From Clostridia bacterium (GTDB taxonomy: Bacteria > Bacillota > Clostridia > UBA1381 > UBA9506): a stretch of 64,000 nt of DNA. Position 1 is the stretch's first letter, and every line of letters starts with the position of its first letter. The notes below the pieces were generated by a model. It was not told the DNA's origin. It saw only the letters and a list, made by a program, of their open reading frames with translations, and searched no databases. The stretch covers positions 39,157 through 103,156 of the forward strand of contig JAFYVH010000020.1 of assembly GCA_017549205.1 (NCBI GenBank), in the 5' to 3' direction. A program made the translations under genes and the position numbers. This document shows, one piece after another, positions 44,571 through 52,293 of the stretch.

Positions 44571-45083
44571 TTATGCAGTTTCTCCCTGTTGGTCAGCAAC
44601 AGCCTGAATAGCACGAGCCAGGCCAGCGATAGTAGCATTCAAGCCACCTGCCAACATAGCGTACAAAGTATCCCTTGCAGGAATTTTTGCAAGTGCATTA
44701 ATTTCATCAACTGTGCATGCTTTGCCATCCATAAAGCCGGCCTTAACTTTTAAACCGGATTCTTCTTTATACTTGGCAATAAAGTCGCACAAAACCTTTG
44801 CCGGAGCAACAACATCTTCAGGATGAGTTGCCAAAGCGGTTGTGCCGTTTAAGATTTCGTCAAACTCTGTGTAACCAAGTTCTGCAACGGCACGGCGAGT
44901 CAGTGTGTTTTTAACAACGCTGTATTCAACACCGGCAGCACGCAGGCTGTTACGGAGCTCTGTATCCTTTTCAACGGTTAAACCGCTGTAGGTTACAAAT
45001 ACACCGGCAGATGAATTCTTGATCTTTTCAGTCAGAGCAGCAACGATTTCTTGTTTTTGTTGTAAAGCTTTTTCACTAGGCAT
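44571..45083 (-). CDS. rplJ: 50S ribosomal protein L10
   Basis: These 170 residues form the base of the L7/L12 stalk: the N-terminal domain binds 23S rRNA with L11, and the C-terminal helix holds L12 dimers. It begins MPSEKALQQKQEIVAALTEK. ATG at 45083 (GAGGTG 6 nt upstream) is preferred over an in-frame start at 45128. It has its own promoter and an L10 leader, so expression is autogenously controlled. Confidence 0.96.
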   Translation of the reverse strand: MPSEKALQQKQEIVAALTEKIKNSSAGVFVTYSGLTVEKDTELRNSLRAAGVEYSVVKNTLTRRAVAELGYTEFDEILNGTTALATHPEDVVAPAKVLCDFIAKYKEESGLKVKAGFMDGKACTVDEINALAKIPARDTLYAMLAGGLNATIAGLARAIQAVADQQGETA

Positions 45084-45130
45084 TCGTTTCACCTCACTTG
45101 TCATATCCCTTTCTGCCTGCCGAAGCAAAC

Positions 45131-45174
45131 AGAAAAATTATAAAGGCTTTTCCCGCAAGACAGGAAAAGCCTTT
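45131..45174 (-). terminator. Attenuator-like terminator in rplJ leader
   Basis: A 12-bp stem (45142-45153 with 45163-45174) is followed on the minus strand by TATAATTTTT. It lies between the L10-binding element and the rplJ start. Confidence 0.75.
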
Positions 45175-45262
45175 TAAGTGCTTAAAAATGCTCTCCTCGG
45201 TTGGCGACTAAGCATTATACCCAAAAGGGAACCAACTGTCTGCGGAAAATATTTAACTAACA
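45175..45262 (-). ncRNA. Ribosomal protein L10 leader (autoregulatory element)
   Basis: The minus-strand RNA has GCAGACAGTTGG ... CCAACCGAGGAGAGC. The GTTGG/CCAAC helix beside ACAG and CGAGG forms the kink-turn-like L10(L12)4 binding site known from Bacillota. A CCCTTTTGGG hairpin lies inside. Binding of free L10-L12 would favour the terminator that follows. Confidence 0.8.
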
Positions 45263-45267
45263 TGATG

Positions 45268-45296
45268 AGTATATCACAATACTCTAATATTGTCAA
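45268..45296 (-). promoter_or_regulatory. Sigma-A promoter of rplJ-rplL
   Basis: TTGACA (45291-45296), 17 bp, TATACT (45268-45273). Confidence 0.85.
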
Positions 45297-45303
45297 GCAA
45301 AAA

Positions 45304-45999
45304 TTAATCTAAAACTTTTGTTTGAGCAATTTTAACACCGGGGCCCATGGTTGATGCTACAGCGCAGCTTCTGATGTACTGACCTTTTGCAGCAGCAGGC
45401 TTTGCTTTAACAATGGCTTCAAGCAATGCCTTGAAATTTTCCTGCAGTTTAGCAGGGCCAAAGGAAACCTTACCGATGGGGCAGTGAATGATGTTAGTCT
45501 TATCCAGACGATACTCAATTTTACCGGATTTGATTTCAGCAATCGCTTTAGCTACATCCATGGTAACAGTGCCGGCTTTCGGACTCGGCATTAAGCCTTT
45601 AGGACCTAACACTTTACCCAAACGACCAACAACACCCATCATATCAGGTGTAGCAACAACAACATCATAATCAAACCAGTTTTCGTTCTGAATTCTGGGG
45701 ATCAGTTCTTCGCCGCCGAAGAAATCTGCACCTGCAGCTTCTGCTTCGTTTAACTTATCGCCCTTAGCAAAAACCAATACACGAGCAACCTTACCGGTAC
45801 CATGGGGCAGAACAATCGCACCACGAACCTGCTGGTCAGCGTGTCTTGAGTCAACGCCTAATTTGATGTGCACTTCAACAGTTTCATCAAACTTAGCTTT
45901 TGCCATTTTTGTTACCAGCTCCATAGCTTCGCTGGGATCATACAAATTGGTTTTATCAACCATTTGTGCACTTTCTTTATACTTTTTGCCTCTGAACAT
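45304..45999 (-). CDS. rplA: 50S ribosomal protein L1
   Basis: This 231-residue two-domain protein forms the L1 stalk. It shows [23 protein letters not shown] near the start, [24 protein letters not shown] in the middle and [21 protein letters not shown] near the end. It also binds its own mRNA in many bacteria; no such site is obvious here. AGGAGG lies 6 nt before the ATG. It follows rplK by 58 nt. Confidence 0.96.
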   Translation of the reverse strand: MFRGKKYKESAQMVDKTNLYDPSEAMELVTKMAKAKFDETVEVHIKLGVDSRHADQQVRGAIVLPHGTGKVARVLVFAKGDKLNEAEAAGADFFGGEELIPRIQNENWFDYDVVVATPDMMGVVGRLGKVLGPKGLMPSPKAGTVTMDVAKAIAEIKSGKIEYRLDKTNIIHCPIGKVSFGPAKLQENFKALLEAIVKAKPAAAKGQYIRSCAVASTMGPGVKIAQTKVLD

Positions 46000-46057
46000 T
46001 ATTTTTCCTCCTTTTGTGGTCTTGCAAGCTTTCGCTCTCCCACTTATTCAATCGAAA

Positions 46058-46483
46058 TTAGTCCTCAACAACAATTCCCATACTTCTGGCTGTACCTGCA
46101 ATCATGCTCATAGCGGCTTCAATGCTTGCTGCATTTAAGTCGGGCATTTTTTGCTCAGCAATCTGGCGGATTGCATCTTTAGATACAGTTGCAACCTTGG
46201 TTTTGTTGGGAACGCCGGATCCGCTTTCGATTTTTGCAGCCTTCTTCAAGAGTACAGCTGCCGGCGGAGTCTTGGTGATGAACGAAAAAGATCTGTCCGC
46301 ATAAACGGTGATGACAACCGGAATGATTAAACCGGCGTCTTTCGCTGTCTTTTCGTTGAATTCCTTGGTAAACTGCACAATGTTAACACCATGCTGACCC
46401 AAAGCAGGGCCTACAGGCGGAGCCGGGGTCGCTTTACCGGCCGGAATCTGCAATTTGATGTAACCTGTGATTTTTTGAGCCAT
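46058..46483 (-). CDS. rplK: 50S ribosomal protein L11
   Basis: The 141 residues equal the canonical L11 length. It starts [20 protein letters not shown] and contains the Pro-rich N-terminal hinge ([16 protein letters not shown]) and the rRNA-binding C-terminal domain. It forms the GTPase-associated centre with 23S rRNA and is the site for RelA sensing and thiopeptides. The chosen ATG is 10 nt after GGAGG. It lies between nusG and rplA in the conserved order. Confidence 0.97.
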   Translation of the reverse strand: MAQKITGYIKLQIPAGKATPAPPVGPALGQHGVNIVQFTKEFNEKTAKDAGLIIPVVITVYADRSFSFITKTPPAAVLLKKAAKIESGSGVPNKTKVATVSKDAIRQIAEQKMPDLNAASIEAAMSMIAGTARSMGIVVED

Positions 46484-46585
46484 TTCTAAAGTTCCTCCTC
46501 TATAAAAGATGTGGTTTTGGCGAACACATAGGTTCTCCCACCCAGCAGTCATAAAGACTGCAAAAATAAAGCCAAAGGGCATTAT

Positions 46586-47107
46586 TTACTGTAATACTTC
46601 AATTTGTGAAAAATCAAGTTCCACGGGGGTTTCTCTACCAAACATAGATACAATAACACGCACAGACTGTTTCTCCATGTTGATTTCATCAACTGTGCCC
46701 ACAAAGTCAGAAAGAGGACCGGCGCAAACGCGCACGCTGCTGCCAACCTCGAAGTTAATGGAAACAGTTTTGCGTTCAATACCCATGGTATAAACCTCTT
46801 CATCAGTAAGAGGTACGGGTTTTGATCCCGGACCAACAAAACCGGTAACGCCGCGGGTGTTGCGGATAACATACCAGCTGTCATCTGTCATGACCATCTT
46901 AACCATAACATAGCCGGGGAATACCTTTCTCTGCACAACCTTCTGTTCTTCGCCCTTAGTTTCAACAACCTCTTCCATGGGCACCTTAATATCCTGAATT
47001 AAATCGTGCAGATTACGGTTTTCAACAGATTTTTCAATATTAGCCTGTACTTTTTTTTCATAACCTGAAAAGGTATGCACAACATACCATCTTGCTTCTT
47101 CAGCCAT
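46586..47107 (-). CDS. nusG: Transcription termination/antitermination factor NusG
   Basis: The 173 residues consist of an N-terminal NGN domain (ARWYVVHTFSGYEKKVQANIE) that binds RNA polymerase, and a C-terminal KOW domain (VRVCAGPLSDFVGTVDEIN) that contacts Rho or ribosomal S10. The start has an unusually weak ribosome site: GGAGG is about 30 nt away and AAGGAA about 22 nt away. Coupling to secE, or a start at 47113, is therefore possible. Confidence 0.95.
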   Translation of the reverse strand: MAEEARWYVVHTFSGYEKKVQANIEKSVENRNLHDLIQDIKVPMEEVVETKGEEQKVVQRKVFPGYVMVKMVMTDDSWYVIRNTRGVTGFVGPGSKPVPLTDEEVYTMGIERKTVSINFEVGSSVRVCAGPLSDFVGTVDEINMEKQSVRVIVSMFGRETPVELDFSQIEVLQ

Positions 47108-47167
47108 ATACATGCAGAAACGAAACCGCTTCCTTCGCCTCCTTTATTAGAGTCTTTGTGCTTGGCA

Positions 47168-47386
47168 CTACTGAAGGATCCAGGCGAATAAGGACTGGAA
47201 GCCAAAATCCAAAAGTGCAATTAATGCACCCAACAAAATGATTGCTGTGATAACAATACTGGTATTGTTACGAACCTGCTTCGCAGACGGCCAAACAACC
47301 TTTTTGAGTTCGGATTTGAGTTCACGGAAATAACCGCCCACTGCCTTAGCCGCTCTGACGAAGATATTAGATTTTTTTTCGCTCAT
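47168..47386 (-). CDS. secE: Preprotein translocase subunit SecE
   Basis: This is a short bacterial SecE of 72 residues: a conserved amphipathic part (GYFRELKSELKKVVWPSAKQV) before a single membrane helix (TSIVITAIILLGALIALLDFG). It clamps SecY in the translocon. ATG at 47386 has GGAG 6 nt upstream; ATG at 47398 is an alternative. It lies between rpmG and nusG, the usual order. Confidence 0.94.
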   Translation of the reverse strand: MSEKKSNIFVRAAKAVGGYFRELKSELKKVVWPSAKQVRNNTSIVITAIILLGALIALLDFGFQSLFAWILQ

Positions 47387-47469
47387 AATACTCTCCATTC
47401 CGCCGCCTTCCCACCGACAAATCATATTCGCTTTATATAAAGCAAACACTTCGGCATATAGGGGGCGTG

Positions 47470-47619
47470 TTATTTTGTTTCCTTATGGGTTGTGTGTTTC
47501 TTGCAGAATCTGCAATATTTGTTCATTTCCAGTCTGTCCGGATTGTTTTTCTTATTCTTCATGGTGTCATAATTTCTCTGTTTGCATTCCGAACATGCTA
47601 ATGTAATTTTGGTTCTCAT
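47470..47619 (-). CDS. rpmG: 50S ribosomal protein L33 (zinc-binding C+ form)
   Basis: These 49 residues start [19 protein letters not shown] and end with the second cysteine pair CRFC. The two CxxC pairs (Cys 9/12 and 36/39) mark the zinc-dependent form. AGGAGG lies 7 nt before the ATG. It heads the rpmG-secE-nusG-rplK-rplA transcript, a common arrangement in Clostridia. Confidence 0.96.
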   Translation of the reverse strand: MRTKITLACSECKQRNYDTMKNKKNNPDRLEMNKYCRFCKKHTTHKETK

Positions 47620-47690
47620 GTGATTTCCTCCTACTATATATTCCTTTTTTTGCGCAGCAAAAAAAAAGACCTTCCATTTAGGTACACTTT

Positions 47691-47719
47691 AATATATCAT
47701 ATCTTTTTCTGTTCGTCAA
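47691..47719 (-). promoter_or_regulatory. Sigma-A promoter of rpmG-secE-nusG-rplKA
   Basis: TTGACG (47714-47719), 17 bp, TATATT (47691-47696). Confidence 0.8.
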
Positions 47720-47824
47720 GACTATTTTTGAAAAAATTTGAAATTTTTATCATTTATGTCAATTGGCTTTCTCCCTCATATATTATTAAGGAAGAATCTC
47801 ATGTTTCTCTCGGCGCACCTGCCA

Positions 47825-47859
47825 TAAAAAAGGGGATGCTGTTGCATCCCCTTTTTTGC
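47825..47859 (-). terminator. Terminator of mgtE-yugP-uridyltransferase unit
   Basis: AAAAGGGGATGC pairs with GCATCCCCTTTT (loop TGTT) and has T runs on either strand. Confidence 0.9.
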
Positions 47860-47872
47860 CACTTTTTTTCTG

Positions 47873-48607
47873 TTATGCTTCGTTTCTCAGCTTTTCTTCA
47901 CAGAACTCAAGATCTTCTAATGTATTAACACCGTAGATTTCAGAGGGGTCACAAACGGTGCAGGTTGTAACCTTGGCACCTTTTTTCAGTAAGATTTTGG
48001 GAACATCAGTCAAATAATATTCACCTTGTGCATTATTGTTCTTCAGCTCTTTTAAGTTGTCAAACAACATTTTCGAACGGAAAACATACACGCCGATGTT
48101 CAGCTCTTTAATAGCAAGCTGCTCGGGGGTGCAATCCTTGGTTTCAACAACATCAAGGAAGTTGCCGTTCTCATCTTTAATAACACGGCCATAAGGCAGT
48201 GCATCATCAACAATGGCGGTCATAACGGTGCAATCGGAGCCGCTTTCTTCATGCTGACGAACAATCTTTTCATATGTAGCCTTGGAAAGTAAGGGCATGT
48301 CGCCATATAAGATTAAAACATTGCCATCATAATCTTCAAAGTGCTCTCTTGCACAGTTCACTGCATGACCGGTGCCCAGCTGCTGGTCTTGATCGGAAAA
48401 CAGATATTCTGAAGACAGTGCTGCACGAACATCTTCCTTTTTATATCCCACAACCACTACGGTATCTTTTTTGGGAATAAAATTGATATGTTCCAAAACA
48501 TAATCAATGAGTGCTCGTCCGTTAGCCTGACGTAAAACCTTAGGCATTTGATACTTTTCTGACTGCAGACGGGTTCCCTTGCCTGCTCCTAACACAATTG
48601 CTTTCAT
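47873..48607 (-). CDS. Stand-alone GlmU-type nucleotidyltransferase domain
   Basis: These 244 residues match only the N-terminal uridyltransferase half of GlmU: the loop VLGAGKGTRLQSEKYQMPKVL, QLGTGHAV, LYGDMPLL, LPYGRVI and NIGVYVF. The left-handed beta-helix acetyltransferase half (about 200 residues) is absent, and a terminator follows at once, so this is not a local break. It probably makes UDP-N-acetylglucosamine or another UDP sugar from the sugar 1-phosphate and UTP. A full glmU may exist elsewhere. GGAGG lies 11 nt before the ATG. Confidence 0.85.
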   Translation of the reverse strand: MKAIVLGAGKGTRLQSEKYQMPKVLRQANGRALIDYVLEHINFIPKKDTVVVVGYKKEDVRAALSSEYLFSDQDQQLGTGHAVNCAREHFEDYDGNVLILYGDMPLLSKATYEKIVRQHEESGSDCTVMTAIVDDALPYGRVIKDENGNFLDVVETKDCTPEQLAIKELNIGVYVFRSKMLFDNLKELKNNNAQGEYYLTDVPKILLKKGAKVTTCTVCDPSEIYGVNTLEDLEFCEEKLRNEA

Positions 48608-48668
48608 AATTTATATTTCCTCCTAATAATAAAATACTTCTATAATTTCTCTGCTTAAGCACCAGAGA

Positions 48669-49361
48669 TTAATCACGACGACGATTTGAAAGCAGCACCA
48701 AACGAAGAAGTTGCATCACCGAAACCAAAGTGGATGCCACATATGTCATGGCTGCTGCAGATAAGACCCGCTTGGCGCCTTTTAATTCTTCACCCTCTAA
48801 AACAAGGGCATCTCCCAGGGTGTTAAGCGCACGGCGGCTAGCATTGAATTCAACTGGCAGGGTGACAACCTGAAATAAAACCAAAGCCGAAAACAAAATG
48901 ATACCTGCCGAAACCAAGGGCTCAAAGCTCATAACAAGGCCCAATATCACAAGGGGCACCGCCAGGGTTGAGCCGATGTTTGCCACGGGTAAAACTGCGT
49001 TACGCAATTTGATTGGTAAATAACCCACGCTGTGCTGCACTGCATGACCCGCCTCGTGAGCCGCAACACCAATGGACGCCACCGAGGTACTGTCATAGAC
49101 AGAGTCTGATAGGCGAATCACCTGAGCGCGAGGGTCATAATGGTCGGTCAGATGACCGCTGACCCGCTCGATTTTAACACCTGTCAAATTGTTGCTGTCC
49201 AAAATCTGCCGGGTAACCTGAGCGGCTGTTTGCCCCCGTCTGCCATGAACTGAGGCATATTTATTAAAAGTGCTTTTCACCTTAAACTGTGCATAGAGCG
49301 CCAGCAAAAGTGCCGGCACAACCAACACGAGATAGTAAGAATCATAATAAAAAAACGGCAT
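48669..49361 (-). CDS. yugP: YugP-like membrane zinc metallopeptidase
   Basis: These 230 residues have an N-terminal membrane helix (about 9-24), the zinc motif AAHEAGHAVQH (about 100-110), and two to three further membrane segments (about 120-165 and 205-225). NASRRALNTLGD after the second helix pair may supply the third ligand region. The family is conserved in Bacillota with little known function, perhaps membrane-protein quality control. It lies between mgtE (59 nt) and the uridyltransferase gene (61 nt). Confidence 0.88.
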   Translation of the reverse strand: MPFFYYDSYYLVLVVPALLLALYAQFKVKSTFNKYASVHGRRGQTAAQVTRQILDSNNLTGVKIERVSGHLTDHYDPRAQVIRLSDSVYDSTSVASIGVAAHEAGHAVQHSVGYLPIKLRNAVLPVANIGSTLAVPLVILGLVMSFEPLVSAGIILFSALVLFQVVTLPVEFNASRRALNTLGDALVLEGEELKGAKRVLSAAAMTYVASTLVSVMQLLRLVLLSNRRRD

Positions 49362-49420
49362 GCTTCTTCCCTCTCATTAAAAATGATATATAAGAGTGTG
49401 CCCAAAACGACCTGCTTTTA

Positions 49421-50788
49421 TCACGCCACACCAATTACCGTGGTAGCAAACCAGAAATAAATCAGCAAAGACAGAGCATCTAAAATTGTGGTGATGATGG
49501 GGCTTGCCATTAAAACCGGGTCTAAATGGACTTTTTCTGCCAAAATCGGCAACATGCCTCCCACAACTTTTGCAAGACAAACAATGCAGAACAGGCTCAA
49601 GCAAACGGTTAGTGCCACGCCAAAGGATACCTGGTCAAAAATCATGACACGAACCAGATTGAACACAGATAATAAGCCCGCTGTTGTAATGCCCACTCGC
49701 AATTCTTTCCAGATAACTTTTAAAAGGTCAGAAAATTCAAGCTCGTTTAAGGCAAGGCTGCGGATAATCATGGTGGATGATTGGGCGCCTGCGTTACCGG
49801 CTGTGCCCATCAGCATGGGAATGTATGCCGTTAGAGCAACCGTCTGACTAAGAGCACCTTCAAACTTGCGAATGATAAAACCCGTGAAGGTGGCAGAAAT
49901 CATCAGTACCAAAAGCCACATTACGCGGTTTTTTGCCAAAGTGAAAACCCCGGTTTTAAGATATGGCTCCTCTGACGGCGTGATGGCCGCCATTTTATGA
50001 AAGTCCTCTGTGTTTTCCTGTTCAATAACATCCATGATGTCGTCGATGGTGATAATGCCGACCAAACGGTCTTCGCCGTCAACAACCGGCATGGAAAGCA
50101 GGTCATATTTTTGGAATAAATAAACAGAAGTTTCCTGGTCATCAAGGGTGCGGATGTATTTCACATTGGTATCCATCAATTCTTCCATGGTTACATCCGG
50201 CTGGCTTAAAATCAGAGTGCGGATTGACACAACACCCTCGAGCTTCCGCTGGGGACTGATAACATAGCAGGTGTTAATGGTTTCCTTGTCAACACCCGTT
50301 GCACGAATGTGCTTTAGAGCCTCTTTGGCCGTCATTTCCTTTTTCAAATCAACAAACTCTGTGGTCATCAAGCTGCCGGCGCTGTCCTCAGGATAGCGGA
50401 GGAGCTGATTGATGGTTTTGCGGGTGGCCTCATCGGTATTGCGCAAAACACGCTTAACCACATTGGCAGGCATTTCTTCAAGAAAGTCAACCGTGTCGTC
50501 CATGTAGAGCTCATCCATAATGCTGATGACTTCCAAATCGGTGATGGACTCAATGATATATTGCTGCATATCGCTGTCCATCTCCGTGAAAACCTCTGCT
50601 GCCGTTTCTTTGGGCAGCATGCGGAAAATCCGCAGGGTTTGGTCAGGCTGCAGGTCTGCCAAAAGATTTTCAATGTCCACATAGTTCATATCCTGGAGCA
50701 TTGTACGAATCTTGGCATATTGATTTTCTGCCAGATGCTGCTCCATTATCTCACGAAGAGATTCTTCCAGAATTTTTGTTTCTTCCAT
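49421..50788 (-). CDS. mgtE: MgtE-family magnesium transporter
   Basis: These 455 residues have an N-terminal magnesium-sensing superhelical domain (about 1-130), two CBS domains (about 135-250, LLSMPVVDGEDRLVGIITIDD), and a C-terminal five-helix channel (about 290-455) with MGTAGNAGAQSSTMIIRSLA, the pore signature. It imports Mg2+ and closes when cytosolic Mg2+ is high. ATG at 50788 has AAAGGA 5 nt upstream, but that site is buried in a hairpin. An in-frame GTG at 50842 overlaps the stop of a small leader ORF and could give an 18-residue extension. Confidence 0.92.
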   Translation of the reverse strand: MEETKILEESLREIMEQHLAENQYAKIRTMLQDMNYVDIENLLADLQPDQTLRIFRMLPKETAAEVFTEMDSDMQQYIIESITDLEVISIMDELYMDDTVDFLEEMPANVVKRVLRNTDEATRKTINQLLRYPEDSAGSLMTTEFVDLKKEMTAKEALKHIRATGVDKETINTCYVISPQRKLEGVVSIRTLILSQPDVTMEELMDTNVKYIRTLDDQETSVYLFQKYDLLSMPVVDGEDRLVGIITIDDIMDVIEQENTEDFHKMAAITPSEEPYLKTGVFTLAKNRVMWLLVLMISATFTGFIIRKFEGALSQTVALTAYIPMLMGTAGNAGAQSSTMIIRSLALNELEFSDLLKVIWKELRVGITTAGLLSVFNLVRVMIFDQVSFGVALTVCLSLFCIVCLAKVVGGMLPILAEKVHLDPVLMASPIITTILDALSLLIYFWFATTVIGVA

Positions 50789-50838
50789 AGCGTTCCTTTC
50801 CGGGAACGCTTCTAAATGGGCAAGAATGAACCGTTCCC
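50789..50838 (-). promoter_or_regulatory. mgtE leader: hairpin masking the ribosome site, with alternative pairing
   Basis: AGCGTTCC (50803-50810) pairs perfectly with GGAACGCT (50789-50796), loop of 6 nt, covering the GGA of the mgtE ribosome site and touching its ATG. GGGAACG (50832-50838) can instead pair 7 bp with CGTTCCC (50802-50808). Confidence 0.65.
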
Positions 50839-50880
50839 TCACTTATTTATTTTTGTCTGTCGCCCGGGAACCGTATCCAT
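50839..50880 (-). CDS. Leader peptide upstream of mgtE (13 residues)
   Basis: The small ORF encodes MDTVPGRQTKINK and is preceded by ATAGGAGG with 7 nt spacing, one of the best ribosome sites in the window. It lies on the mgtE leader about 35 nt after the expected transcription start. Its stop TGA overlaps a GTG in frame with mgtE. Codons 4-5 contain GTTCCC, which can pair with GGGAAC (50833-50838). The position suggests a regulatory leader peptide; translation is not proven. Confidence 0.6.
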   Translation of the reverse strand: MDTVPGRQTKINK

Positions 50881-50921
50881 AAACTCGCCTCCTATAAATG
50901 AGTAATATTTACATATTATAT

Positions 50922-50950
50922 ATTGTACAGCATAATAAAAAAAATTGCAA
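50922..50950 (-). promoter_or_regulatory. Sigma-A promoter of mgtE
   Basis: TTGCAA (50945-50950), 17 bp, TACAAT (50922-50927). The leader is about 127 nt, shorter than an M-box riboswitch. Confidence 0.78.
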
Positions 50951-51042
50951 CTCATTTTCCATTATTTTAGTGGGCTTTTTTTGAAATTATTCCGTTTTTA
51001 TTTTTAGCCTCAAAAATAAGAGCGTTATTTTTAAAAATTCTA

Positions 51043-51071
51043 TTGACATCTTAATGTTAGTGTGCTAAAAT
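51043..51071 (+). promoter_or_regulatory. Sigma-A promoter of aromatic amino acid operon
   Basis: TTGACA (51043-51048), 17 bp, TAAAAT (51066-51071) preceded by TGC, an extended -10. Confidence 0.88.
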
Positions 51072-51102
51072 TTTTGTATACTGTTTTTAGGAGCGCAAAA
51101 TA

Positions 51103-51198
51103 ATGAAAAGAAACCTTTTTGCAGCTGAATACTTTTACTTTAACTTTGCCTACTTTTTTGGCAAGGCTTTTTCGCGTTTGGCTGATAATAGGTTTTGA
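51103..51198 (+). CDS. Phe/Tyr-rich leader peptide of the aro operon attenuator
   Basis: This 31-codon ORF starts ATG at 51103 and ends TGA at 51196-51198, with AGGAG 9 nt upstream. It contains 8 Phe and 3 Tyr; residues 10-19 read YFYFNFAYFF. It starts about 25 nt after the transcription start and ends 25 nt before an intrinsic terminator that precedes aroF. Composition and position are those of an attenuator peptide such as pheL, here for both Phe and Tyr. It is a sensor of charged tRNA-Phe and tRNA-Tyr, not a functional protein. Confidence 0.88.
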   Translation: MKRNLFAAEYFYFNFAYFFGKAFSRLADNRF

Positions 51199-51230
51199 AA
51201 GTGTTTTAACTGATTTGAAATTCAAACCCT
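51190..51230 (+). promoter_or_regulatory. Antiterminator hairpin of the aro leader
   Basis: AGGTTTTGAA (51190-51199, overlapping the leader-peptide stop) pairs with TTCAAACCCT (51221-51230), 9 of 10 positions. The right arm includes half of the left side of the terminator stem, so the two structures exclude each other. Confidence 0.75.
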
Positions 51231-51263
51231 TGCAGCGAGACGCCTGCAAGGGTTTTATTTTTT
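51224..51263 (+). terminator. Attenuator terminator before aroF
   Basis: A perfect 12-bp stem (51224-51235 with 51244-51255), loop of 8 nt, is followed by TATTTTTT. The aroF ribosome site GGAGG begins at 51264, directly after the T run. Confidence 0.93.
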
Positions 51264-51276
51264 GGAGGCGGAGAAA

Positions 51277-52293
51277 ATGATTGTTATTTTAAAGAAAGAC
51301 CCTGATAAAGTGCAGCTTGAGGGACTCACCACCTGGCTTAAGGCGAAAGGGATTGAAATTCACGAATCCATCGGTTCAAGCCAGACCATTTTAGGTCTGG
51401 TGGGCGATACCACTCATCTTGATATTGACTTGCTTTCAGCTCTTGATATCGTTGAGGCCGTGCGCCGCGTGCAAGAGCCATACAAAAACGCAAACAGAAA
51501 GTTTCACCCAGAAGATACTGTTATAAAGGTGGGAAATACTAAAATTGGCGGCGGCAACCTGACCTTGATTGCCGGCCCCTGCTCCGTTGAGTCAGAAGAG
51601 CAGATTTGCCAGATTGCGCAAAGCGTTAAAGAAAGCGGTGCCACCATTTTAAGAGGCGGCGTTTTCAAGCCCCGCACCTCTCCTTATTCTTTCCAGGGAC
51701 TCAGAGACGAGGGCATCCGCCTTTTATCCATCGCAAAAAAGCTGACAGGTCTGCCCATTGTCACTGAAATTATGGATATCTCTCAACTTTCATACTTTGA
51801 TGATGTTGACATGATTCAGGTCGGCGCAAGAAATATGCAAAACTTTGAGCTTTTAAAAGCGTTGGGCACGGTTGATAAACCCATTTTATTAAAGAGAGGT
51901 TTATCCTCCACATACGAAGAACTTTTAATGAGTGCTGAATATATCATGGCAGGCGGAAATGATAAGGTCATTCTTTGTGAACGCGGCATAAGAACCTTTG
52001 AGACATACACAAGAAACACCCTGGATATCGCTTCTATTCCTGTGCTCAAGCAACTGTCCCATCTGCCCATTATCATCGACCCCAGCCATTCTGCCGGTCG
52101 CTGTGCACTGGTTGATCCTCTTTCCTGTGCAGCGGTAGCAGCGGGAGCTGACGGACTGATTATTGAAGTGCACAACGACCCGGCTCATGCCCTTTGTGAC
52201 GGACCGCAATCCATTCGCCCCGACGCATTTGATACCCTTGCAAAAAAACTGCGCACCATTCATGAAGTTACAAAGGCGGTAGATGTAAAATGA
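51277..52293 (+). CDS. aroF: 3-deoxy-7-phosphoheptulonate synthase (type I-beta)
   Basis: It condenses phosphoenolpyruvate and erythrose 4-phosphate, the entry step of the shikimate pathway. In its 338 residues, residues 1-70 form a ferredoxin-like regulatory domain (IVILKKDPDKVQLEGLTTWL) and the rest is the barrel, with IAGPCSVESEEQI, RGGVFKPRTSPYSFQG and IDPSHSAGR. This architecture is the Thermotoga/Bacillus type regulated through the N-terminal domain by Tyr or Phe. ATG at 51277 has GGAGG 8 nt upstream. It is first gene behind the attenuator; tyrA overlaps its stop by 4 bp. Confidence 0.96.
   Translation: MIVILKKDPDKVQLEGLTTWLKAKGIEIHESIGSSQTILGLVGDTTHLDIDLLSALDIVEAVRRVQEPYKNANRKFHPEDTVIKVGNTKIGGGNLTLIAGPCSVESEEQICQIAQSVKESGATILRGGVFKPRTSPYSFQGLRDEGIRLLSIAKKLTGLPIVTEIMDISQLSYFDDVDMIQVGARNMQNFELLKALGTVDKPILLKRGLSSTYEELLMSAEYIMAGGNDKVILCERGIRTFETYTRNTLDIASIPVLKQLSHLPIIIDPSHSAGRCALVDPLSCAAVAAGADGLIIEVHNDPAHALCDGPQSIRPDAFDTLAKKLRTIHEVTKAVDVK

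Noticed and set aside
50789..50915. M-box magnesium riboswitch before mgtE
   Set aside because: The leader is only about 127 nt and lacks the conserved M-box core. The leader ORF and hairpin arrangement explain it better.
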